A DNA stretch of 64,000 bases from the NCBI GenBank assembly GCA_014650415.1, contig BMUX01000013.1, positions 62,001 through 126,000 on the forward strand, read 5' to 3'. Source of the stretch: Streptomyces spiroverticillatus. Lineage in GTDB: Bacteria; Actinomycetota; Actinomycetes; Streptomycetales; Streptomycetaceae. This document shows positions 17,070 to 24,832 of the stretch, in pieces; positions within the stretch are counted from its first letter, which is position 1; each line of letters opens with the position of its first letter. A program made the position numbers and the translations under genes. A model generated the notes under the pieces. It did not search any database. It was not told the origin of the DNA and saw nothing but the letters and a program-made list of their open reading frames with translations.

Positions 17070-17309
17070 ATGCGCGCCATAATCGGACGAGCGGTGGCGG
17101 CTTCGGCCCTGGCCGTCATCGCGATCGCACCCCTCGCCGGCACGGCTGCGGCGAGCACGGTGGACCAGACGGCCAAATCGACTGTGGCGGCCGACCGTTG
17201 CTGGCGGCACCACGGTCACGTCTACTGCGACGACGGCCCGTGGTATCACCACCACCACGGCGTCGGTGTGGGTGTCGGTGTCGGCCTGGGCCTGGGCGTC
17301 CTGCTCTGA
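17070..17309 (+). CDS. Tiny secreted His-rich protein with Gly-Val tail, unknown function
   Basis: The 79-aa protein begins with a clear signal peptide (AVAASALAVIAIAPLAGTAAA). The mature part is about 50 residues: a polar segment, CWRHHGHVYCDDGPWYHHHHG with two cysteines and seven histidines, and a hydrophobic tail of alternating Gly with Val and Leu. The ATG at 17070 has a perfect AAGGAGA 5 nt upstream, so it is probably translated. I do not recognise a family. The Cys pair may form a disulfide, and the His cluster could bind a metal such as Zn, Ni or Cu; both are inferences. The gene is flanked by a strong terminator and is probably monocistronic. Confidence 0.7.
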   Translation: MRAIIGRAVAASALAVIAIAPLAGTAAASTVDQTAKSTVAADRCWRHHGHVYCDDGPWYHHHHGVGVGVGVGLGLGVLL

Positions 17310-17375
17310 CCCGGACGACCACCCCGCGGTACCGAACGACCGCAGTACCTGAATCACCGCAGTACCGGACATGAA

Positions 17376-17418
17376 GAGGGCCGTACGGAGCATCGTCCCA
17401 GTGCTCCGTACGGCCCTC
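17376..17418 (+). terminator. Perfect 17-bp hairpin terminator
   Basis: GAGGGCCGTACGGAGCA (17376-17392) pairs perfectly with TGCTCCGTACGGCCCTC (17402-17418) around a 9-nt loop, downstream of the His-rich protein gene. Confidence 0.85.
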
Positions 17419-17460
17419 CCGCGTCCACCCGGGGTGGGGTGAAGATCACAGGTCGGGCCG

Positions 17461-17490
17461 CTGACCGGCCCGCGCCCCGCCGACTACCGT
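17461..17490 (+). promoter_or_regulatory. Promoter of the hexapeptide acyltransferase, leaderless
   Basis: CTGACC (17461-17466) and TACCGT (17485-17490) are 18 bp apart, and the GTG at 17497 follows 6 nt after the -10 with no ribosome-binding site. Confidence 0.5.
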
Positions 17491-17496
17491 GTGCGG

Positions 17497-18273
17497 GTGC
17501 CGAAGAACAGAAACACGTTCTCCTTTCCCGCCCCTGTGACGCAGGCCCTCACCACCGCCGCGCTCTGGCGGCGGCGCGCCACGACGCGGGCCGTGCACGA
17601 GGGCTGGCGGCTGATCCAGCAGGCCGGAGCGGTGAGCGCGCAGCGGCCCGGAAAGCTGCGCTTCGGCTCCCTCGGACACGGCAGCAAGCTGGCCTTCCCG
17701 CAGGGCACCGTCTTCGGCGAACCCTGGATCCACCTCGGCGACTACTGCATCATCGGCGAGCACGTCACGCTGACGGCCGGAATGATGCCGGGCCTGGACC
17801 TCGGCCCCGACCCGATCCTCACCCTCGGCAACGGTGTCGTCCTCGGCCGGGGCAGCCACATCATCGCCGACACCACCGTCACCATCGCCGACGACGTCTA
17901 CTTCGGCCCGCACGTCTACGTCACGACCACCAACCACAGTTACGACGACCCCGAGACGCCCATCGGCAAGCAGTGGCCCCGCATGGAACCCGTCTCGATC
18001 GGGCCCGGCTGCTGGATCGGCACCAACGCGGTGATCCTGCCCGGCGCGAGGCTCGGCCGGAACGTCGTCGTCGCGGCCGGGGCGGTCGTGCGGGGCGAGG
18101 TCCCCGACCACGCGGTGGTCGCGGGCGCACCCGCCCGGATCGTACGGACCTGGGACGAGGAGAAGGGCTGGCAGCCGCCGCTGCGCACCCCCGCACCCGT
18201 GCCGATACCGGCCGACATCACACCGGAACAGCTCGTCGCGCTGGCCGAGTTGGAGGAGCGCGAAGCCTCCTGA
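17497..18273 (+). CDS. Hexapeptide-repeat acyltransferase
   Basis: The 258-aa protein is a left-handed beta-helix acyltransferase of the maltose/galactoside/NodL acetyltransferase type. Hexapeptide turns are visible from about residue 70 (GDYCIIGEHVTLTAG, GNGVVLGRGSHIIADTTVTIADDVYFGPHVYVTTTNH), with the likely catalytic His in TTTNHSYDD. The canonical C-terminal loop GPGCWIGTNAVILPGARLGRNVVVAAGAVV is present. An N-terminal extension of about 50 basic residues precedes the helix. The acceptor (sugar, peptidoglycan or natural-product precursor) is unknown. GTG 17497 was chosen because a TACCGT -10 ends 6 nt before it; GTG 17491 is in frame and possible. Confidence 0.75.
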   Translation: MPKNRNTFSFPAPVTQALTTAALWRRRATTRAVHEGWRLIQQAGAVSAQRPGKLRFGSLGHGSKLAFPQGTVFGEPWIHLGDYCIIGEHVTLTAGMMPGLDLGPDPILTLGNGVVLGRGSHIIADTTVTIADDVYFGPHVYVTTTNHSYDDPETPIGKQWPRMEPVSIGPGCWIGTNAVILPGARLGRNVVVAAGAVVRGEVPDHAVVAGAPARIVRTWDEEKGWQPPLRTPAPVPIPADITPEQLVALAELEEREAS

Positions 18274-18373
18274 AGTGCTCGCGGTCCCGTACGGGCGTTC
18301 CAGTAAAGTGAACCAGCCGTTCAACGCATTGCACGGCCTGGCCACTCTGGCCACTTCTGGGACGGAACGGTAC

Positions 18374-18964
18374 GTGTCGGACCTCGACCAGCTCACGCAG
18401 TCGCTCGCCCGCAACCTCAAGCGGTGGCGCGGCGAACGGGGCTTCACACTCGACGCGCTGGCCGCCCGCGCCGGGGTCAGCCGAGGCATGATCATCCAGA
18501 TCGAGCAGGCCCGCACCAACCCCAGCGTCGGCACCACCGTCAAGCTGGCGGACGCCCTGGGCATCAGCATCACCACCCTCCTCGACGAGGAACAGACCAC
18601 CCGGGTCCGCCTGGTGACGCCCGAGCAGGCCGTACGGATGTGGTCCACCGGCGCGGGCGGCCACGCCACCCTGCACGTCGGCACCGAGAACGCGGGCCCC
18701 CTCGAACTCTGGTCCTGGCTCCTGATGCCGGGCGACTCCCGCACCTCCGACCCGCACCCCTCGGGCACCGTCGAACTCCTGCGCGTCACGCACGGGGAAC
18801 TGACCCTGGTGGTGGACGGCACCGAGTACCGGGTCCCGGCGGGCACCGCCGTCACCTTCGAGGGCGACGTACGGCACACGTACGCCAACGAGGGCCCGGA
18901 GCCCATGGAGATGACGATGGCGGTCTCGGTGCCGCCGACCCGGTCGGTGCCGCACGCACGGTGA
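18374..18964 (+). CDS. XRE-family regulator with C-terminal cupin domain
   Basis: The 196-aa protein has an XRE helix-turn-helix (about residues 14-65; GFTLDALAARAGVSRGMIIQIEQARTNPSVGTTVKLADALG) and a C-terminal cupin (about 100-185; SDPHPSGTVELLRVTHGELTLVVDG and VPAGTAVTFEGDVRHTYANEG with metal-ligand-type His/Glu). This HTH-cupin layout is usual for small-molecule-responsive repressors, often of transport or catabolic genes. The start is uncertain: GTG 18374 gives the normal length, while GTG 18308 would add 22 residues. A direct repeat of CTGGCCACT lies at 18339-18356 just upstream and may be an operator. No clear target gene is adjacent. Confidence 0.75.
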   Translation: MSDLDQLTQSLARNLKRWRGERGFTLDALAARAGVSRGMIIQIEQARTNPSVGTTVKLADALGISITTLLDEEQTTRVRLVTPEQAVRMWSTGAGGHATLHVGTENAGPLELWSWLLMPGDSRTSDPHPSGTVELLRVTHGELTLVVDGTEYRVPAGTAVTFEGDVRHTYANEGPEPMEMTMAVSVPPTRSVPHAR

Positions 18965-19049
18965 AGGCGTCGACTCCGGATGCGGGGGAGTCCTACGATG
19001 TCGTGCGTCGATGGAGACGGGGAAGTGTCGACGGGAACGGGGAAACACA

Positions 19050-19769
19050 GTGAACGACCACACCTTGCCGGTGCCCGCACACGGCCAGGGGCAACCGCCC
19101 CAGCCCCAGGGGCAACCGCACCTGCCCCAAGGACAGCCGCCCTGGGGCCCGTTGGACGACCACCTCCTCTACACCTGCGGCGTCGTCCACGACCTCGGCC
19201 GAGGACTCCTGCGCAACCGGCCCCCGCTCCCCACCACCACCCGCCTCGCCCCCGGCGAACTCTCCCTGGCCGCGGGCCCCGCCGCCCGCTCCACCTGGCG
19301 TCCGCTCGGCGACGGTTCGTACACCCAGACCAGCACCATGGCCATGGGCTCCACCGGCTTCGTCGTCGGCGCGCTCGCCGTCAACGCCATGAGCAACGCC
19401 AACCGCCGCAACCAGGCCATGGCCGCCGCGCAGCCCCGCTGGGTGATGGAGAACGGCCACGGCGAACTCACCGTCACCGACAAACGCGCCATCTACTCCC
19501 ACCCCGAGACCTGGCTCGACCTCGGCTGGACGGGCCTCGCCACCATGGACCTGGCCGCCCCCGACACCTTCGAGTGCGCCTTCCACGACATCAACGGCCG
19601 CGGCTACACCACCATCCGCCTGCACAGCCTCTGGGCCTCCCTGATCTTCGTCCTCGCCGCCCACGCCGCCTTCCCCGCCCACCCCCGTCTCCTCTCCCAC
19701 GGCTGGCTCCCCCCGGGCTTCGAGGCAAGGGCCGCCGCGCACGGGCGGCCCTGCCCTCCGGTCCGCTGA
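19050..19769 (+). CDS. Pro/Gln-rich protein with PH-like domain, unknown function
   Basis: The 239-aa protein begins with a short Gln/Pro/Gly-rich disordered segment (residues 7-31). A region from about 65 to 200 follows, in which NGHGELTVTDKRAIYSHPETWLDLGW and FECAFHDINGRGYTTIRLHSLW resemble bacterial PH-like or GRAM-like beta sandwiches. A hydrophobic Gly/Ala/Val stretch (TGFVVGALAVNAM, about 105-117) may touch the membrane. There is no signal peptide. The GTG start at 19050 has GGGGAAA about 6 nt upstream and removes 13 residues from the longest reading. I cannot assign a function. It is convergent with the membrane protein gene 12 bp downstream. Confidence 0.55.
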   Translation: MNDHTLPVPAHGQGQPPQPQGQPHLPQGQPPWGPLDDHLLYTCGVVHDLGRGLLRNRPPLPTTTRLAPGELSLAAGPAARSTWRPLGDGSYTQTSTMAMGSTGFVVGALAVNAMSNANRRNQAMAAAQPRWVMENGHGELTVTDKRAIYSHPETWLDLGWTGLATMDLAAPDTFECAFHDINGRGYTTIRLHSLWASLIFVLAAHAAFPAHPRLLSHGWLPPGFEARAAAHGRPCPPVR

Positions 19770-19781
19770 CCCCCCTCCGGC

Positions 19782-20477
19782 TCAGCGGACGATCGTGCTG
19801 CGGCCCGCCGCCAGGCCGGTGCAGGCGGCAAGGAGCCAGGCGGGGCCGGCCAGTCCCTGGAAGCCGGGCAGGCCGGTCGCGCCCGCGAGGCCCGTGACGG
19901 CGACGACCGGCCCCAGACTCAGCACGCCGATCCAGCGCGACACGGTCCGCTCGCGCAGGCCCATCCACGCGACCGCGCCGGCGGCCACGACCACGCCCAG
20001 CCAGCCGATGTAGGGACCGAAGTCGTTGAGCATGAAGTACACGAACAGGCCGTCGTCGCCGTAGGGCCCCGCGTCGGAGCCCGTCGGGAGGTAGATGGCC
20101 AGCGCCCCCTTCCACGCGTATCCGTACGTCAGTCCGGCCGCCGAGGCGACGAGCGCACCGCTCACCACGTGCGCCGCAGTGCTGCCCGGGACCCGCGGCT
20201 CGACCTGCCGCCGCCAGGCCGCCGCCAGGACGAGCAGAAGAGCCACGGTGAGGAAGCCCGCCACCAGGCCCACGTGGGCGAGACCGCGGGAGAGGTCGCT
20301 CAGGACGGACGCGTCCACGGCGTCGCGTTCCGGGATGCCCATCCGGGGATCGGTGAAGAGGGTGGCCGCCAGGCCGAGCAGGCCCGCCGCGACGCCGTAC
20401 AGCGGCCACCTGGCCCGTCCCTCGACGGTGTCCGTGCGTGTCGTCGCCTCCGCCGTGCGGGGTTCCACTGCTGTCAT
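19782..20477 (-). CDS. Integral membrane protein, unknown function
   Basis: The 231-aa protein is mostly hydrophobic, with about six membrane segments (for example WPLYGVAAGLLGLAATLF, GLVAGFLTVALLLVLAAAW, GWLGVVVAAGAVAWMGL, WIGVLSLGPVVAVTGLAG). A central aromatic-rich loop (YLPTGSDAGPYGDDGLFVYFMLNDFGPYIGW) is likely extracellular. No enzymatic motif is evident. The ATG at 20477 has GGAG 9 nt upstream. It is divergent from the sensor kinase gene by about 118 bp, so the two-component system may control it, as is common for membrane proteins next to such systems; that is inference only. Confidence 0.65.
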   Translation of the reverse strand: MTAVEPRTAEATTRTDTVEGRARWPLYGVAAGLLGLAATLFTDPRMGIPERDAVDASVLSDLSRGLAHVGLVAGFLTVALLLVLAAAWRRQVEPRVPGSTAAHVVSGALVASAAGLTYGYAWKGALAIYLPTGSDAGPYGDDGLFVYFMLNDFGPYIGWLGVVVAAGAVAWMGLRERTVSRWIGVLSLGPVVAVTGLAGATGLPGFQGLAGPAWLLAACTGLAAGRSTIVR

Positions 20478-20595
20478 GGTGCTCAACTCCAGTTTTAGTA
20501 GGGGTAGTTGGGCTGCACTGTCCAGGCGGCAGCGTCCCGGGCGACAGGGGCGCCCGTCCCTTTCGCCCGGGATATCGGTGGGCCACCATGTCCCC

Positions 20596-22626
20596 ATGGG
20601 GCGGGGGGACACAGACGGCAGGCGGGGCCGCGCGCTGCGCCGTGCCGCGCACGCCGTCGCGGGAGCGGGCGTCACGTGCTGCGTGGCCGCCGTGCCGGTG
20701 CACGAGGCGTTGGCGCGGCGGATCGAGGTCAGCGAACTGTTCTGGAGCGACCTCGTCCTGGGTACGGTGTGGCCGCTGCTCGGTGCGGCCGTCGCCCGGG
20801 TGCAGCCGCGCAACCGGCTGGTCTGGGTGATGCTGGCGCCCGCGCTCATGGGGCCCTACCACCTGCTGACCTACTACGCGGCCTACTCGCAGCTGATCGC
20901 CCAACACCCGCTTCCGGGCTGGCAGTTCGGGGCCTGGCTGGGCTGCTGGGGGTTCGCCGGATACTTCTTCGCGACCCCGCTGGTGCCGCTGCTCTTCCCG
21001 CACGGACGGCTCGGCACCCGCCCGCGCCGCGTGCTGGCAGCGGTGGTCATCGCCTCCGCCGGCGTCGCCACACTTGCCGGGATGCTGCGTCCGAACGGCA
21101 CCGACCCCGTTCCGGGGCTGGCCAATCCGCTCGGCCTGCGGGGTGCGGACTGGCTGGCTCCCGTCATGTTCACCTCCGCCGTCGTCTGCCTGGTCGGCGG
21201 CACCGCCTCGGCCGGACTCCTCGTGGTGCTACGGACCCGTGCGGCAACGGGCGTGGAGCGCGCGCAACTGCAATGGCTCATGCTCGGGGGCCTCACGATG
21301 GCCCTCGCCTTCACCGGCGGCGTCTTCGTCGACGATGAGCAAAACCCGGTGGCAACAGACCTGTTGATGGCGATCGGGCTGCTCGGCCCGCCCGCGGGCA
21401 TCGCCGTGGCCATGCTGCGCCACCGGCTCTACGACATCGAGGTGGTGCTCGGCCGGGCCATCGTCCTCGCGCTGCTCAGCGGCCTGGTCCTGGGCGTCTA
21501 CCTGGCCGTCGTCGCGGGCGCGGGCGCCCTCGCCCCCGGCTCCCTCGGCGGCACCGCCGTGATCGCGGTGGCCGCACTGCTCGCGGCAGCCGGGCGCGGG
21601 GCGGTGCAGTCGGCCGTGGACCGGCTGCTGTTCGGGCACCGCCACGACCCGTACGCCGTGGTGGCCCGCGTCGGCCGCCACCTCGCCCCCGCCTCCGAAC
21701 CCGCCGAGGCCATGCACCTGCTCGTGGACGAGCTCCGCCGCGCCCTGGCCCTGCCGTACGCGGCCTTCACCGGACCCGCCGCGACGGCCGCCTCCGGCAC
21801 CCCCGTCCCCGGCGCGGGCTGGCGGACCGTGCCCTGCATGGCGCTCGGCCGCCTGGTCGGCGAACTCCACCTGGGGCGGCGGCGCGCGGCCGAACCCTGG
21901 ACCGCCCAGCAGCGCGCGGCGGCCGAGGAGGTCGCCGCCCGGGCCGCCACCCTCGCCTACGCCGCCGGGCTCGTCGAGGAGGTCACCCGCAGCAGGGCGC
22001 ACATCGTCGCCGTACGGGAGGAGGAGCGCCGGCGGCTGCGGGCCGACCTGCACGACGGCGTCGGCCCCTCCCTCGCGGGCACCGCCCACCAACTGGACTC
22101 GCTGGCCCGCAAGTCCGCCGACCCCCACCTCGCCGACGCCATCCGCGTCGTACGGGACCGTCTGCGCCTGACCGTCGGAGACCTGCGCGACGTCGTCAAC
22201 GGGCTGCGCCCCGCCGTCCTCGACCAGCTCGGCCTCTGCGGGGCGCTGCGCGAACTGCTCGCCGGGTACGACGTCCCCGCCTGCCGCTGCGCCCTCGCCC
22301 CGGACTGCGACGCACTCCCCGCCTCCGTCGAGGTCGCGGCGTACACCATCGCGGCCGAAGCGGTCGGCAACGCCCTCAAGCACAGCGCGGCCAGCACCCT
22401 CACCCTCACCGCCCGCGTCACCGACGGCACCCTGGTCCTCACCGTCGCGGACAACGGCTGCGGCATCCCGCCGCGCCACCGTGCGGGCGTCGGCCTGCGC
22501 AGCATGGGCGAACGCGCGGCGGAGGTCGGCGGCCACCTGGCGATCACCCGCACCCCGGGCGGCGGCACCTCGGTCGAGGCCCGCATTCCGGTGCCCCCGG
22601 AGGAGGCGCACGACCTTGCCCGATGA
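20596..22626 (+). CDS. Sensor histidine kinase, NarL/LiaS-type (HisKA_3)
   Basis: The 676-aa kinase has about ten hydrophobic segments in the N-terminal half and no large extracellular sensor. A GAF-like cytoplasmic region follows, then the HisKA_3 dimerisation motif ERRRLRADLHDGVGPSLAG with phospho-acceptor His486, and a HATPase_c domain with N-box AVGNALKHS (about 590-598), DNGCGIPPRH and GLRSMGERA. The partner response regulator starts before this gene ends, so the pair is translationally coupled. The start is not certain: ATG 20596 and GTG 20578 are both possible and neither has a strong ribosome-binding site. The ligand is unknown. Confidence 0.8.
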   Translation: MGRGDTDGRRGRALRRAAHAVAGAGVTCCVAAVPVHEALARRIEVSELFWSDLVLGTVWPLLGAAVARVQPRNRLVWVMLAPALMGPYHLLTYYAAYSQLIAQHPLPGWQFGAWLGCWGFAGYFFATPLVPLLFPHGRLGTRPRRVLAAVVIASAGVATLAGMLRPNGTDPVPGLANPLGLRGADWLAPVMFTSAVVCLVGGTASAGLLVVLRTRAATGVERAQLQWLMLGGLTMALAFTGGVFVDDEQNPVATDLLMAIGLLGPPAGIAVAMLRHRLYDIEVVLGRAIVLALLSGLVLGVYLAVVAGAGALAPGSLGGTAVIAVAALLAAAGRGAVQSAVDRLLFGHRHDPYAVVARVGRHLAPASEPAEAMHLLVDELRRALALPYAAFTGPAATAASGTPVPGAGWRTVPCMALGRLVGELHLGRRRAAEPWTAQQRAAAEEVAARAATLAYAAGLVEEVTRSRAHIVAVREEERRRLRADLHDGVGPSLAGTAHQLDSLARKSADPHLADAIRVVRDRLRLTVGDLRDVVNGLRPAVLDQLGLCGALRELLAGYDVPACRCALAPDCDALPASVEVAAYTIAAEAVGNALKHSAASTLTLTARVTDGTLVLTVADNGCGIPPRHRAGVGLRSMGERAAEVGGHLAITRTPGGGTSVEARIPVPPEEAHDLAR

Positions 22627-23275
22627 GCCCGTGACCGTACTTGTCGTCGACGACCACCCGGTCTTCCGGGCCGGGATGGCGACCGTGCTCGGCGACCTGC
22701 CCGGCATCACCGTGGTCGGCGAGGCCGCCGACGGCGCCGAGGCCGTCGCCGCCGTCGCACGGCTCGCCCCGCACATCGTGCTGATGGATCTGCGGATGCC
22801 CGGCGTCGGCGGACTGGAGGCGACCGCCACCATCACCACCCGGCACCCGGACACCGCCGTCGTCGTCCTCACCATGGACGAGGACGACGACTCCATCTTC
22901 GCGGCGCTGCGGGCCGGAGCCCGCGGCTACTTGCTGAAGGAGGCCGACGGCACCGACATCCACCGCGCCGTGCTGGGCGCGGCACACGGCGAAGCCCTCT
23001 TCGGCCCACGCATCGCCCAGCGGGTCCTGGCCCACTTCGCCTCACCGCACGCCGCCGCCGACACCGCACCCTTCCCCCAACTCACCGACCGCGAACGGCA
23101 GATACTCGACCTGCTCTCCCGCGGCCTCGACAACACCGCCATCGCCCGCCGACTGACCCTCTCCGAGAAGACCGTCCGCAACCGGGTCAGCGACATCCTG
23201 GCCAAACTCCGCGCCCGCACCCGCGCGGAGGCCATCGCCCTGGCCCGGGACGCGGGACTGGGACGGCCGGGGTGA
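22616..23275 (+). CDS. NarL/LuxR-type response regulator
   Basis: The 219-aa regulator has a receiver domain (residues 7-120) with phosphoacceptor Asp58 in IVLMDLRMPG and the acidic pair VVDDHP, and a LuxR-type HTH (about 150-212; LTDRERQILDLLSRGLDNTAIARRLTLSEKTVRNRVSDILAKL). It is the cognate partner of the preceding kinase. The TTG at 22616 has GGAGGAGG 9 nt upstream and overlaps the kinase stop by 11 nt; GTG 22631 is an alternative start. The regulated genes are not obvious, but the divergent membrane protein is a candidate. Confidence 0.85.
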   Translation: MPDEPVTVLVVDDHPVFRAGMATVLGDLPGITVVGEAADGAEAVAAVARLAPHIVLMDLRMPGVGGLEATATITTRHPDTAVVVLTMDEDDDSIFAALRAGARGYLLKEADGTDIHRAVLGAAHGEALFGPRIAQRVLAHFASPHAAADTAPFPQLTDRERQILDLLSRGLDNTAIARRLTLSEKTVRNRVSDILAKLRARTRAEAIALARDAGLGRPG

Positions 23276-23289
23276 GCCGGGTCGCGGGG

Positions 23290-23694
23290 TCAGAGGCGGG
23301 GGATCTCGATGGCCGGGCAGCGGTCCATCACCATGTCCAGGCCCGCTGCCCGGGTGCGGTCGAAGGCGGCGTCGTCGATCACGCCCAACTGGAACCACAC
23401 CGCCTTCGCGCCGATCGCCACCGCCTCGTCGGCGACCTGGCCCGCCAGGTCGCTGTTGACGAAGACGTCCACGACGTCGACCGGGAAGGGGATCTCGGCC
23501 AGCGAGGCGTAGCCCTGCTCGCCGTGGACCGTCTCCGCCTTCGGGTGCACCGGCACGATGCGCTTGCCGAAGCGCTGGAGGGTCTGGGCCACGCCGTACG
23601 CGGCGCGCGACTGGTTCGAGGAGAGGCCGACCACGGCCCAGGTGTCCCCGGATTCCAGGAGGATCTTGCGGATGGCCTGCCGGGTGTCGTCCAT
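23290..23694 (-). CDS. CoA-binding domain protein, possible internal product of the fusion
   Basis: An ATG at 23694 within the longer frame is preceded by GAAGGA 7 nt upstream and would give a 134-aa protein, the standard length for single-domain CoA-binding (YccU/YneT-type) proteins. The Rossmann pattern (WAVVGLSSNQSRAAYGVAQTL) is intact. Members bind CoA in structures, but their physiological role is poorly defined. Whether the free form, the fused form or both exist cannot be decided from sequence. Confidence 0.5.
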   Translation of the reverse strand: MDDTRQAIRKILLESGDTWAVVGLSSNQSRAAYGVAQTLQRFGKRIVPVHPKAETVHGEQGYASLAEIPFPVDVVDVFVNSDLAGQVADEAVAIGAKAVWFQLGVIDDAAFDRTRAAGLDMVMDRCPAIEIPRL

Positions 23695-24696
23695 GAGGGT
23701 TCCTTCGGCTTCGTGTTCCTGTGACGGGTCCTTGTGCGCTCGATGGTACGAAGTGGTGGCGGTCCGGGGGCCGAGGCGTCGGGTGCGGTACTCGCCCGGT
23801 GTCATGCCGTACTCCTTGCGGAAGGCCAGGTGGAAGCCCACGTGGCTGCCGTATCCGACGGCCTTGTGGATCTCCTGCTGCGGGACGGACGGGTCCGCCA
23901 GCAGTCTGCGGGCCTCCTGGAGTCTGCGGAAGAGGAGGTGGCGGGCCGGTGGTTCGCCGACGAGCGAGCGGAAGGTCCGGGAGAACGCGGACCGGGACAT
24001 CCCGGCCTCCCGGGCGAGCGACTCGACCGTCCAGGGCTGCGCGTACGCGGCGTAGACGGCCGTCAGGGCCCGGCCGATCCCCTCGTGGCGCAGGGCCGTC
24101 AGCGCGGGGGAGGACTCGGCCAGCCGCTCCATCGCCGTACGCAGAGCCAGGACGAACACCATCTCGAAGGCGCGGAGCGAGACGAGCGGGGAGCCCGGTG
24201 CGCTCCGGGCGTTCTCCCGGGGCAGACAGTCCAGGGTGTGGTGCAGGAGCGGCTCCTCGCGGAGGAGGTGGCTGCGGAGCACGAGGACGCGGGGCAGGGC
24301 ACGGTAGAGGGCGGGTTCGGTGGTGGGGTCGTAGTGCAGGCTGGCGCAGAGGATCTCCGTGTCCGCAGGGGCGCTGCCGATCGTGACGGAGGCGGAGCTT
24401 CCGGGGGAGAGGTCCGGGAGGACGGACCGCAGCGGGGTCGTCGCGCGGCCCGGCGCAGAAGCGAAGGAATGGGCCGTTCCGTGCGGGAACACCGCGAGGT
24501 CGCCCTCGTCCAGCCGGATCACCTCGCCGTCCGCGAAGGAGATGTGGCAGGTTCCGCGCACCATGTGGTGGAGGACGGCGTGACTGTCGTCCTCCCCGGC
24601 GATCCCCCAACTCCCGCCCGCCAGCCACCGGCTGCAATAGGTGTCGGCCAGCCGCAGGGGCTTGAGCAGCTCGCTGAGCACGTCGGCCTGCGGCAT
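23290..24696 (-). CDS. AraC-family regulator fused in frame to a CoA-binding (YccU-like) domain
   Basis: The single 468-aa reading frame holds three parts. Residues 1-180 form an AraC ligand domain of the cupin_6 type (HGTAHSF and similar beta strands). Residues 215-315 hold the AraC HTH pair (QPWTVESLAREAGMSRSAFSRTF, then HKAVGYGSHVGFHLAFRKEYGMTPGEY). Residues 335-468 form a complete CoA-binding domain (TWAVVGLSSNQSRAAYGVAQ, GKRIVPVHP, VDVVDVFVNSDLAGQV, KAVWFQLGV). AraC proteins of this type normally stop near residue 320, and CoA-binding proteins are normally separate proteins of about 135 aa. No stop separates them here, but an internal ATG at 23694 has its own ribosome-binding site, so the downstream domain may also be made alone. 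It is divergent from the MFS exporter, a likely target. Confidence 0.75.
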   Translation of the reverse strand: MPQADVLSELLKPLRLADTYCSRWLAGGSWGIAGEDDSHAVLHHMVRGTCHISFADGEVIRLDEGDLAVFPHGTAHSFASAPGRATTPLRSVLPDLSPGSSASVTIGSAPADTEILCASLHYDPTTEPALYRALPRVLVLRSHLLREEPLLHHTLDCLPRENARSAPGSPLVSLRAFEMVFVLALRTAMERLAESSPALTALRHEGIGRALTAVYAAYAQPWTVESLAREAGMSRSAFSRTFRSLVGEPPARHLLFRRLQEARRLLADPSVPQQEIHKAVGYGSHVGFHLAFRKEYGMTPGEYRTRRLGPRTATTSYHRAHKDPSQEHEAEGTLMDDTRQAIRKILLESGDTWAVVGLSSNQSRAAYGVAQTLQRFGKRIVPVHPKAETVHGEQGYASLAEIPFPVDVVDVFVNSDLAGQVADEAVAIGAKAVWFQLGVIDDAAFDRTRAAGLDMVMDRCPAIEIPRL

Positions 24697-24832
24697 GGAC
24701 GATCCTTAAGTGGATTGAGTCTGCGGTTAATTGATCGTATCGGGTGGGCGGCGGAGGGTGGTGGGGAGTCATCGACTCCGCCTCCCGGTGAGGGAGTACG
24801 GAGTCGTCCGTCGCCGCACTGTCAGGAGAGAC

